A stretch of DNA of 64,000 bases. Origin: Variovorax sp. WS11 (lineage in GTDB: Bacteria; Pseudomonadota; Gammaproteobacteria; Burkholderiales; Burkholderiaceae_C). Positions 56,876 through 64,000 of this stretch are shown here, in pieces. Position 1 is the first letter of the stretch, and each line of letters begins with the position of its first letter. Under the pieces are notes generated by a model, which had not been told where the DNA came from, did not search any database, and saw only the letters and a program-made list of their open reading frames with translations. The DNA lies in contig NZ_JAAGOW010000001.1 of assembly GCF_010499245.1 (NCBI RefSeq), forward strand, positions 3,596,001 through 3,660,000. The letters are read 5' to 3'. Made by a program: the position numbers and the translations under genes.

Positions 56876-58288
56876 TCATTTTGCCGCGCCTGTCGCGCGC
56901 AGGGCTGAAAGAAGCTTCTCGTGCACGCCGCCGAAGCCGCCGTTGCTCATGCAGACGATGTGGTCGCCGGGCTGCGCTGTGGCCACGATCTGGGCCACCA
57001 GGGGCTCGATTGCGCCGGCCACCCGTGCGCGTTCGCCCATCGGCGCGAGCGCGCCCGCCGCGTCCCAGTCCAGCCCGCCGCTGTGGCAGAAGGCGAGGTC
57101 GGCCTGCTCCAGGCACCAGGGCAGCTGGGCAGCCATGGTGCCCAGCTTCATCGTGTTGCTGCGCGGCTCGAAGGCGGCGAGGATGCGCTCGCCCCGATGG
57201 CCGCCGGCGTCGAGCTTGTTGCGCAGGCCATCGAGCGTGGTGCGGATGGCGGTCGGGTGGTGTGCGAAATCGTCGTAGACCGTGATCGGCCTGCCGGCCC
57301 GCTCGACCGTGCCGCGCACTTCCATGCGCCGGCGCACGTTGCGAAATCTCGCCAGCGCCGCCGCCGCCTCGGCCGGCACCACGCCCACATGCTCGGCCGC
57401 GGCGATGGCGGCCAGCGCGTTCATCTGGTTGTGCAGGCCGGACAGCGGCCATTCGACCCGGCCGACGGCCTCGCCTTGCCGCAGGACGTCGAAGGCGTCG
57501 TGCGTCCCCCGCGCCTGCCATTCGCCGCCGGTACCGAAGCGGGCCAGCTCGCTCCAGCAGCCCTGGGTCAGCACGCGCCGCAGGCTGTCCTCGGTTGCAT
57601 TGACGACCACCCGGCCGCTGGCGGGGACCGTGCGCACCAGGTGGTGGAACTGCCGCTCGATCGCCGCCAGGTCGTCGAAGATGTCGGCGTGGTCGTATTC
57701 CAGGTTGTTGAGGATCGCGGTGCGCGGACGGTAGTGGACGAACTTGCTGCGTTTGTCGAAGAAGGCGGTGTCGTACTCGTCGGCCTCGATCACGAAGAGC
57801 TTCTGCGCACCGCTTCCCAGCCGGGCCGAGACGCCGAAGTCCAGCGGCACCCCGCCCACCAGGAAGCCCGGCGAGCGGCCGGCGCGCTCGAGGATCCAGG
57901 CCAGCATGGAGGTGGTGGTGGTCTTGCCGTGGGTGCCGGCAACGGCCAGCACATGCCGGCCCTGCAGCACCTGCTCCGCCAGCCACTGGGGGCCGCTGGT
58001 GTAGGGGACACCGGCGTCGAGGATCGCTTCCATCAGCGGGAACTTGGGCGCGCCGTCGGCGAGCCGGACCCGCGACACCACGTTGCCGATGACGAAGACG
58101 TCGGGCTGCAGTGCCATCTGGTCGGCGCCGAAGCCTTCGATCAGCTCGATGCCGAGGGCGCGCAACTGGTCGCTCATCGGCGGGTAGACGCCGGCATCGC
58201 AGCCGGTGACCCGGTGCCCGGCCTCGCGCGCCAGTGCGGCCAGCCCGCCCATGAAGGTGCCGCAGATGCCGAGGATGTGAATGTGCAT
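56876..58288 (-). CDS. mpl: UDP-MurNAc:L-Ala-gamma-D-Glu-meso-DAP ligase
   Basis: Recycles the murein tripeptide by joining it to UDP-MurNAc. 470 residues, Mur-ligase fold like MurC. N-terminal HIHILGICGTFMGGLAALA is diagnostic for Mpl, ATP loop [21 protein letters not shown], and YDDFAHHPTAI. TAGAAT on its strand lies 6 nt before the ATG. Complements the de novo pathway at 24-35 kb. Confidence 0.95.
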   Translation of the reverse strand: MHIHILGICGTFMGGLAALAREAGHRVTGCDAGVYPPMSDQLRALGIELIEGFGADQMALQPDVFVIGNVVSRVRLADGAPKFPLMEAILDAGVPYTSGPQWLAEQVLQGRHVLAVAGTHGKTTTTSMLAWILERAGRSPGFLVGGVPLDFGVSARLGSGAQKLFVIEADEYDTAFFDKRSKFVHYRPRTAILNNLEYDHADIFDDLAAIERQFHHLVRTVPASGRVVVNATEDSLRRVLTQGCWSELARFGTGGEWQARGTHDAFDVLRQGEAVGRVEWPLSGLHNQMNALAAIAAAEHVGVVPAEAAAALARFRNVRRRMEVRGTVERAGRPITVYDDFAHHPTAIRTTLDGLRNKLDAGGHRGERILAAFEPRSNTMKLGTMAAQLPWCLEQADLAFCHSGGLDWDAAGALAPMGERARVAGAIEPLVAQIVATAQPGDHIVCMSNGGFGGVHEKLLSALRATGAAK

Positions 58289-58354
58289 CGGTCGATTCTA
58301 GGGATGCCCGAGATCGCTCTTCTGCGCACGCCTTCCTTTGGGCAAAATGGCCCG

Positions 58355-58948
58355 ATGGATGTGCCCAAACAGGAAATCGCCGCCGCCGCCGCGCGCCTCA
58401 TCGTCGAGGAGGGGCTGGAGTACGGCCCGGCCAAGCGCCGCGCGCTGCGCGACCTGGGCCTGCCCGCGCGCACGCCGTTGCCGCACAACGACGAGGTCGA
58501 GAACGAGGTGCGCGACTACATCCAGCTCTTTTGCGCCGACACCCAGCCGAAGGAACTGCATGCCCTGCGCGTGCTGGCGCTCGAATGGATGGAGCACATG
58601 GCCGAGTACCGCCCCCATATCGGCGGCGCCGTCTGGCACGGCACGGCGACCCGGCTGTCGGACATCTATATCCAGCTGTTCTGCGACGACCCGAAGTCGG
58701 CCGAAATCACGCTCATCGACCACCATGTCGACTACGAGCCGCGCATGGTGACCGGCTTTCATGGCGAGCAGGTCGAGGCGCTCAGCATTCATGTGGCGAG
58801 CCGCGCCCTCGGCGAAGAGATCGGGGTGCACCTCCTGATCTACGACCTCGACGACCTGCGCGGCGCCCTCAAGCCCGACACTCAGGGCCGTGTGCCGCGG
58901 GGCAATCTGGCCGCGCTGAGGCGGCTGATCGAAAAGGAAAATGAATGA
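58355..58948 (+). CDS. conserved hypothetical protein next to mpl
   Basis: 197 residues; I do not recognise a named family. The N-terminal part is helical (IAAAAARLIVEEGLEYGPAK, with LPHNDEVENEVRDYIQLF following), the middle has IGGAVWHGTATRLSDIYIQL, and DHHVDYEP plus a short beta-rich C-terminus end it. The charged and His residues could suggest an enzyme, but nothing specific can be claimed. Divergent from mpl and overlapping the TlpA-like gene by ATGA. CAAAAT is 6 nt before the ATG. Confidence 0.7.
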   Translation: MDVPKQEIAAAAARLIVEEGLEYGPAKRRALRDLGLPARTPLPHNDEVENEVRDYIQLFCADTQPKELHALRVLALEWMEHMAEYRPHIGGAVWHGTATRLSDIYIQLFCDDPKSAEITLIDHHVDYEPRMVTGFHGEQVEALSIHVASRALGEEIGVHLLIYDLDDLRGALKPDTQGRVPRGNLAALRRLIEKENE

Positions 58949-59475
58949 CTGCCAAGCCTACGCGCCGGGGCTGGCTCTATGGGGGTGTGGCCGCAGTGGC
59001 GGCGATCGCCGGATTCGGCGGCGCGGTCTGGCACCGGCGCGCCAATGGGGGCGGCGAGCGGCTCGATGCCGCTTTCTGGGCCCAGCGCTTCGAGCGGCCG
59101 GAGGGCGGGGAACTGGTCTTCGAGCAACTTCGTGGCAAGCGCGTGCTGATCAACTTCTGGGCCACCTGGTGCCCGCCCTGCATCGAGGAGATGCCGATGA
59201 TCGATGCCTTCTTTCGCGAAAATGCCGCCAACGGCTGGCAAGTCGTCGGATTAGCCATCGATCAACCCAGCGCCGTGCGCAAATTCCTGGCCAAGACGCC
59301 AGTCAGCTATCCCATCGGGCTGGCGGGCTTGCAAGGGACCGAACTGGTCAAAAACCTGGGGAACACGGCCGGCGGACTGCCGTTCAGCATCGTGTTGGAT
59401 GCCGGTGGCGCGATCACGGCGCGTAAAATGGGCAAGATCGAACCGGCCGACCTCCAAGCGTGGCGGCGGGCATAG
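58945..59475 (+). CDS. TlpA/ResA-like membrane-anchored thioredoxin
   Basis: 176 residues. Twin-Arg-containing N-terminus (TRRGWLYGGVAAVAAIAGFG) serving as anchor or signal, then a thioredoxin fold with active site WCPPC in INFWATWCPPCIEEMP and cis-Pro in GGLPFSIV. Periplasmic disulfide reductant of the TlpA/ResA type, often tied to cytochrome maturation, but no cyc/ccm gene is nearby. ATG overlaps the upstream stop. Confidence 0.88.
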   Translation: MTAKPTRRGWLYGGVAAVAAIAGFGGAVWHRRANGGGERLDAAFWAQRFERPEGGELVFEQLRGKRVLINFWATWCPPCIEEMPMIDAFFRENAANGWQVVGLAIDQPSAVRKFLAKTPVSYPIGLAGLQGTELVKNLGNTAGGLPFSIVLDAGGAITARKMGKIEPADLQAWRRA

Positions 59476-59525
59476 TTCACGGCTAGAATTCGGTCCCCTT
59501 ATCGGGTAGTTGGCGGCTGAACGCC

Positions 59526-59555
59526 GAAGTACACCGAAGTACACAGAAGTACACC
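59526..59555 (+). repeat. three 10-bp direct repeats upstream of accB
   Basis: GAAGTACACC, GAAGTACACA and GAAGTACACC occur back to back, one helical turn apart, 54 nt before the accB start. TAGAAT (59484-59489) may be the -10 upstream, which would put the repeats in the 5' leader. Could be an operator or an RNA element; no known regulator is assigned. Confidence 0.8.
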
Positions 59556-59608
59556 GATTTTCAGGCCAAATAAATCCTCATAGCCGGCAACCCCGGCGCT
59601 GGAGTCCC

Positions 59609-60076
59609 ATGGATCTGCGCAAGCTCAAGACACTGATCGATCTGGTGTCCGAATCGAATATTTCCGAACTGGAAATCACCGAAACCGAAGGCAAGGTCCG
59701 CATCGTAAAAGGCGGAATCGCAGCGCCGGTGCAGTATGTGCAGGCCATGCCGGCTCCGGCTCCGGGCGTCGGTGTCGCGGCACCCGCGGGCGCCATCGCC
59801 GCGGCGCCGGCTCCGGCGGCTCCCGTGGAAGCCGCGCCATCCGGCCACGTGGTGAAGTCGCCCATGGTCGGCACCTTCTACCGCTCCTCCAGCCCCGGCG
59901 CCCCGGCCTTCGTCGAAGTGGGCAGCCAGGTGAAGGAGGGCGACACGATCTGCATCATCGAGGCGATGAAGATCCTCAACGAAATCGAGGCCGACAAGTC
60001 CGGCACCGTCACACAAATCCTCGGCGAAAACGGTCAGGCGGTCGAATACGGCCAGCCGCTGTTCATCATCGAGTGA
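59609..60076 (+). CDS. accB: biotin carboxyl carrier protein of acetyl-CoA carboxylase
   Basis: Carries biotin between the carboxylase and transferase subunits in fatty acid synthesis. 155 residues: N-terminal [16 protein letters not shown], an Ala/Pro linker (about 45-80), and the biotinyl domain with [11 protein letters not shown] and the biotin Lys in [12 protein letters not shown] (AMKI rather than AMKM). ATG 59609 matches the family start; the frame back to 59510 includes the repeats. Confidence 0.96.
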   Translation: MDLRKLKTLIDLVSESNISELEITETEGKVRIVKGGIAAPVQYVQAMPAPAPGVGVAAPAGAIAAAPAPAAPVEAAPSGHVVKSPMVGTFYRSSSPGAPAFVEVGSQVKEGDTICIIEAMKILNEIEADKSGTVTQILGENGQAVEYGQPLFIIE

Positions 60077-60078
60077 CC

Positions 60079-61428
60079 ATGTTCAAGAAGATTCTCGTTG
60101 CCAATCGCGGGGAGATTGCACTTCGTATCCAGCGGGCTTGCAGTGAACTGGGCATCAAGGCCGTCATGGTCTATTCCGAGGCCGATCGGGAAGCCAAGTA
60201 CGTGAAGCTGGCCGAAGAGGCGGTGTGCATCGGCCCGGCGCCGTCTTCCCAGAGCTACCTGAACATGCCGGCGATCATCTCGGCCGCCGAAGTGACGGAC
60301 TCCGAGGCCATCCATCCCGGCTACGGCTTCCTGAGCGAAAACGCCAACTTCGCCGAGCGCGTCGAGCAGAGCGGCTTCCAGTTCATCGGCCCCAGCCCCG
60401 AGTCGATCCGGATCATGGGCGACAAGGTGTCGGCCAAGCAGGCCATGATCAAGGCCGGCGTGCCCTGCGTGCCCGGCTCGGAGGGCGAACTGTCCGACGA
60501 CGCCGCCATCAACAAGCGCATCGCGCGCGCCATCGGCTACCCGGTCATCATCAAGGCGGCAGGCGGTGGCGGCGGCCGCGGCATGCGCGTGGTGCACACC
60601 GAGGCAGCGCTGGTCAACGCGATCCAGATGACCAAGGCGGAGGCCGCGGCGGCCTTCAACAATCCCTCGGTCTACATGGAGAAGTTTCTCCAGAACCCGC
60701 GCCACATCGAGATCCAGGTGCTGGCCGACAAGCACAAGAACGCGGTCTACCTGGGCGAGCGCGACTGCTCCATGCAGCGGCGCCACCAGAAGGTGATCGA
60801 GGAATCGCCCGCGCCGGGCATCCCGCGCAAGCTGATCGAGAAGATCGGCGAGCGCTGCGCCATGGCATGCAAGAAGATCGGCTACCGCGGCGCCGGCACC
60901 TTCGAGTTTCTCTATGAGAACGGCGAGTTCTACTTCATCGAGATGAACACGCGCGTGCAGGTGGAGCACCCTGTCACCGAGTTCACCACCGGCATCGACA
61001 TCGTGAAGACGCAGATCATGGTGGCGGCCGGCGAGCGGCTGCCGTTCACGCAGCGCCAGATCGAGATGCGCGGCCATGCGATCGAGTGCCGCATCAACGC
61101 CGAGGATCCGTACAAGTTCACGCCGTCGCCGGGCCGCATCACGATGTGGCATCCGCCGGGCGGGCCGGGCGTGCGGGTGGATTCCCACATCTATACCAAC
61201 TACTTCGTGCCGCCCAACTACGACTCGATGGTCGGCAAGATCATCGTGCATGGCGACACCCGCGAGCAGGCGCTCGCGCGCATGCGAACGGCGCTCAGCG
61301 AGACGGTGGTGGAGGGCATCCAGACCAACATCCCGCTGCACCGCGAGCTGATGGTCGACGCCAAGTTCATGAGTGGCGGCACCAACATCCACTACCTCGA
61401 AGAGTGGCTCGCGGCCCACAAACGCTGA
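60079..61428 (+). CDS. accC: acetyl-CoA carboxylase biotin carboxylase subunit
   Basis: ATP-grasp enzyme that carboxylates biotin on AccB. 449 residues from ATG 60079 ([16 protein letters not shown]); a GTG at 60073 inside the accB end is less likely. [41 protein letters not shown] and [16 protein letters not shown] are all canonical. Two nt after the accB stop. Confidence 0.98.
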   Translation: MFKKILVANRGEIALRIQRACSELGIKAVMVYSEADREAKYVKLAEEAVCIGPAPSSQSYLNMPAIISAAEVTDSEAIHPGYGFLSENANFAERVEQSGFQFIGPSPESIRIMGDKVSAKQAMIKAGVPCVPGSEGELSDDAAINKRIARAIGYPVIIKAAGGGGGRGMRVVHTEAALVNAIQMTKAEAAAAFNNPSVYMEKFLQNPRHIEIQVLADKHKNAVYLGERDCSMQRRHQKVIEESPAPGIPRKLIEKIGERCAMACKKIGYRGAGTFEFLYENGEFYFIEMNTRVQVEHPVTEFTTGIDIVKTQIMVAAGERLPFTQRQIEMRGHAIECRINAEDPYKFTPSPGRITMWHPPGGPGVRVDSHIYTNYFVPPNYDSMVGKIIVHGDTREQALARMRTALSETVVEGIQTNIPLHRELMVDAKFMSGGTNIHYLEEWLAAHKR

Positions 61429-61441
61429 ACGGGGCTGCCCC

Positions 61442-62326
61442 ATGTTCGAACTCCGCCTGCTCGTTCCGGAGGACCGCGTCGAGACCGTCAGCGACGCGCT
61501 CGAGGCCCTGGATGCGCTGAGCGTCTCGGTCGAGGACGCCGACGCTCAGACCGACGCCGAGCAGGCGCTCTTCGGCGAGCCGGGCATGCCGCCGCCGAAA
61601 GAGGGTTGGCAGCGCTCCCGCGTGATTGCCCTGTTCGCCGACGAGGCGCAGGCGCGCGAGGCTGCGACGGTATTGGCGGCGCAGGACTTCTTCGACGGCT
61701 GCCAGCTGCAGGGCCTGGTGGACGTGCCCGAGCAGGACTGGGTGCGGCTCACCCAATCGCAGTTCGCGCCGGTCGAGATCACGCCGGAGTTCTGGATCGT
61801 GCCCACCTGGCATGAGCCCCCGGCCGGGGCGCAGCAGGTGATTCGGCTGGATCCGGGCCTGGCCTTCGGCACCGGCACGCACCCGACCACGCGCATGTGC
61901 CTGCGCTGGATCGCGTCGGGCGCGAAGACGGCCGGCAAGCGTGTGCTGGACTACGGCTGCGGCTCCGGCATCCTGGCGATCGGCGCGGCCAAGTTCGGCG
62001 CCGCGGAGATCGATGCCGTCGACATCGACGAAGCCGCGGTCGACGCGACCCGCCTCAACGCCGAGGCCAATCGTGTCCAGCTGAAGGCCGGGCTGAGCGA
62101 ACTCGCCCAGGGCCGCTACGACATCGTGCTGGCGAATATCCTCGCCACCCCGCTCAAGGTGCTGGCGCCCCTGTTGTGCGAGCACGTGGCGCCCGGCGGC
62201 TCGCTCGTGCTGGCCGGCATCCTCCAGCGCCAGGCCGATGAGCTGAAGCTGGCCTATGCGCCCTATGCGGCGCTGGAGGTCAGCGACGCCGAGGACGGTT
62301 GGATCCTGATGACCGCGCGGGTCTAG
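61442..62326 (+). CDS. prmA: ribosomal protein L11 methyltransferase
   Basis: SAM-dependent trimethylation of L11. 294 residues from ATG 61442. DPGLAFGTGTHPTTRMCL is diagnostic, then the SAM motif VLDYGCGSGILAIGA and IVLANILATPL. accC-prmA adjacency is a common betaproteobacterial order. Confidence 0.96.
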   Translation: MFELRLLVPEDRVETVSDALEALDALSVSVEDADAQTDAEQALFGEPGMPPPKEGWQRSRVIALFADEAQAREAATVLAAQDFFDGCQLQGLVDVPEQDWVRLTQSQFAPVEITPEFWIVPTWHEPPAGAQQVIRLDPGLAFGTGTHPTTRMCLRWIASGAKTAGKRVLDYGCGSGILAIGAAKFGAAEIDAVDIDEAAVDATRLNAEANRVQLKAGLSELAQGRYDIVLANILATPLKVLAPLLCEHVAPGGSLVLAGILQRQADELKLAYAPYAALEVSDAEDGWILMTARV

Positions 62327-62369
62327 ACCCTCCTCCTGCCGGAGGTCGCAACCCTACAATCGGCGCCTC

Positions 62370-63683
62370 ATGAGCCTGGTCACCCGCTGCCCCGCCTGCG
62401 GCACCACCTTCAAGGTGGTGAGGGACCAGCTTCGCATCTCCGATGGCTGGGTGCGCTGCGGGCGCTGCAGCGAAGTCTTCGATGCGACCCTTGCGCTGCA
62501 GGAGACGCCCGAGCCGGCGCCGGAGTCCAGGGCGCCCGCGGCGCCGATCGAAACGCCAGCGAGCGCGCCGTCCCCCACCATGCCCGAGCAGGAGGAGGTC
62601 GCGCTGCCTTCGGAAGACTCGTTGCACGACGTGGATGAGACGGACTTCCTCGACGACGAGCACGAGACCGAGCCGCCGCCAGCCGAACCGCAGATCGCCG
62701 AGCCACGGGTCGCCGAGCCGCTGCCACCCGAAGCCCCCAGGAAACCCAAAGCGCGGGCGAAGTCCGATCCGCTGCCTTTTGCCGGCGTCGTCACCGACGA
62801 GCCCTGGCCCGAGACTTCTGCGTCGATGGTCGAGGCGGATCCGCATGTGGTGCCGCCGTACCCTTCCTTGCCGCCCTTCCCGAATATCGACCTGAGCCTG
62901 CCGGCCTCGCCACCCATCGGTCGCGAGGCGCGGCGAGCGGAGCCGGCGCGGCTCGAGACGAAGGCTGCACCGGCGATCACGGCCGAAGACGACGCTGCCA
63001 ACGTGCAGCTGCAGAAGGCCTTGCGGCGCGCGCGTGCCAAGTCCGCCAAGATCGCCCGAGCCAAGGCCCGCGGCGAAGAGCGCGCTGCGCGCGAGTCGGC
63101 CCCCGTCGTGCTCGCGGCCAGCGAGCACGAACCCGTGCCCGACATCCCGCGGCGCCTGCCCCGCTTCGTTACTGCCGCCGAGGGCGCTGCATTCTGGGAG
63201 CGCGTCGGCGTGCGACGTGCGCTGGTCGGGGTGGCCGCACTGGCTGCGGTCCTCCTGGTCGTGCAGGTGCTGCACCAGGAGCGCGACCTGATCGCGGCGC
63301 GCCAGCCCTCGATGCGCCCGGTGCTCGCGGCCGTGTGCGGGCTGACGGGCTGCGAGCTCTCGGCCCTGCGGCAGATCGGCGACATCACGATCGACGGCGC
63401 CTCCTTCGCGCGCGAGAAGGTCGGCGACGCCTACAGGCTGAACTTCACCTTGCGCAATGCCGCGCCCGTGCCGCTCGCGATGCCGGCCGTCGAGTTGTCC
63501 CTGCTCGACACGCAGGAGCGCGCCGTGGTGCGGCGCGTGCTCATGCCGTCGGAGTTCGGCGCGCCCTCCGTGCTGCCGGCCCGTGCCGAGCGCGCTGCAT
63601 CGCTGCCGTTGGCGCTCGGCGGCCCCGAGGCTGCGGCGCTGCCGCCGGTCGCCGGGTTCCATCTGCTGGCCTTCTATCCCTGA
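62370..63683 (+). CDS. zinc-ribbon, DUF3426 membrane protein
   Basis: 437 residues. An MJ0042-type zinc finger opens the protein (TRCPACGTTFKV and VRCGRCSEVFDA: two CxxC pairs), followed by a long Pro/Glu-rich linker to about residue 270, one membrane helix (ALVGVAALAAVLLVVQVLH) and a C-terminal DUF3426 domain with CGLTGCELSALRQI. Regulatory or envelope role assumed from the family; not proven. TACAAT is 9 nt before the ATG. Confidence 0.85.
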   Translation: MSLVTRCPACGTTFKVVRDQLRISDGWVRCGRCSEVFDATLALQETPEPAPESRAPAAPIETPASAPSPTMPEQEEVALPSEDSLHDVDETDFLDDEHETEPPPAEPQIAEPRVAEPLPPEAPRKPKARAKSDPLPFAGVVTDEPWPETSASMVEADPHVVPPYPSLPPFPNIDLSLPASPPIGREARRAEPARLETKAAPAITAEDDAANVQLQKALRRARAKSAKIARAKARGEERAARESAPVVLAASEHEPVPDIPRRLPRFVTAAEGAAFWERVGVRRALVGVAALAAVLLVVQVLHQERDLIAARQPSMRPVLAAVCGLTGCELSALRQIGDITIDGASFAREKVGDAYRLNFTLRNAAPVPLAMPAVELSLLDTQERAVVRRVLMPSEFGAPSVLPARAERAASLPLALGGPEAAALPPVAGFHLLAFYP

Positions 63684-63728
63684 AGCCAGCGCCTCTTTTT
63701 CTTTCTCAAACCAACCAGTGGTTCATTC

Positions 63729-64000
63729 ATGGCAGCAGTGATTTGCGGTTCTCTCGCGTTCGACACGATCATGACTTTCGAGGGCCGGTTCGCCGATCAG
63801 ATCCTTCCTGATCAGCTGCACATCCTCAACGTGTCCTTTCTGGTCCCTGGCCTGCGGCGCGATTTCGGGGGCTGTGCCGGCAACATCGCCTACAGCCTCA
63901 ACGCGCTGGGCGGCCGGGCGCTGCCGATGGCCACGGTCGGCAGCGACGGCGGCGACTACCTGGAGCGGCTGCGCTCGCTCGGCATCAGCACGGAATTCGT
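63729..64000 (+). CDS. PfkB-family carbohydrate/adenosine kinase (3' truncated by window edge)
   Basis: First ~90 residues of a ribokinase-like sugar or nucleoside kinase. MAAVICGSLAFDTIMTFEGR, GLRRDFGGCAGNIAYSLNAL (the GG-G-N motif of the substrate site), and MATVGSDGGDYLERL. The first PfkB signature is complete; the catalytic GAGD lies outside the window, so the substrate cannot be called. No stop before the edge. Confidence 0.85.
   Translation, partial: MAAVICGSLAFDTIMTFEGRFADQILPDQLHILNVSFLVPGLRRDFGGCAGNIAYSLNALGGRALPMATVGSDGGDYLERLRSLGISTEF

Overview
The window is about 64 kb of GC-rich, densely packed bacterial chromosome. The gene order (dapF-DUF484-xerC, hslVU, a complete mraZ-to-lpxC division and cell-wall cluster, accBC-prmA), the Bug-family binding proteins and the protein sequences fit a betaproteobacterium of the Comamonadaceae, close to Variovorax. 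That assignment is from remembered family resemblance, not from a search. Nearly all of the window is core chromosome; the one clearly accessory stretch is at 40.1-43.3 kb.

Layout. 0-10 kb: the end of an MFS transporter, an alpha/beta hydrolase, a histidine-kinase-like protein, then a run of three Bug-type periplasmic binding proteins around an isocitrate-lyase-superfamily enzyme and a metal-dependent hydrolase (probably an organic-acid uptake and breakdown unit), facing a LysR regulator coupled to a flavin monooxygenase. 10-19 kb: a thioredoxin-fold isomerase, dapF, a DUF484 protein, a YdcF-like protein, xerC, rlmI, a CobW GTPase, a DksA-family protein without a zinc site, and a STAS-domain protein. 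19-40 kb: hslV-hslU, then mraZ-rsmH-ftsL-ftsI-murE-murF-mraY-murD-ftsW-murG-murC-ddl-ftsQ-ftsA-ftsZ-lpxC, all on one strand and mostly joined by ATGA or TGATG overlaps. This line makes lipid II, moves it to the septum, builds the Z-ring, and ends with the first committed step of lipid A synthesis.

40.1-43.3 kb is a graveyard of mobile and conflict genes: an AbrB/MazE antitoxin whose PIN toxin is cut to about 12 recognisable residues, a toxin C-terminal domain with a probable immunity gene, a frameshifted IS1634-type transposase, and an Rhs-core start with a nonsense codon. 43.3-52.3 kb (mostly minus strand): a transglutaminase-like protein, ruvC, a CdsA-like and PlsC-like phospholipid pair, tRNA-Gly(GCC), mtgA, aroE, a TonB-like protein, an RNB-domain exoribonuclease and a YqiA-like esterase. 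52.4-64 kb: rodA, tldD, a DAHP synthase preceded by an aromatic-codon leader peptide and attenuator, a DUF985 cupin, mpl, an unknown conserved protein, a TlpA-like thioredoxin, accB, accC, prmA, a zinc-ribbon DUF3426 membrane protein and the start of a PfkB-family kinase.

The most interesting signals are regulatory rather than new enzymes: (i) a complete attenuator upstream of the DAHP synthase gene; (ii) two related short repeats placed exactly between ftsL/ftsI and murD/ftsW, each readable as a 20-22 codon ORF whose ATG overlaps the upstream stop and whose stop overlaps the downstream ATG; (iii) five GTG repeats at exact 10-nt spacing at the mraZ promoter, a probable MraZ operator; (iv) -10-like hexamers 6-9 nt before at least a dozen start codons, suggesting leaderless mRNAs; (v) a 9-bp tandem repeat inside a long acidic/proline insert in murD.
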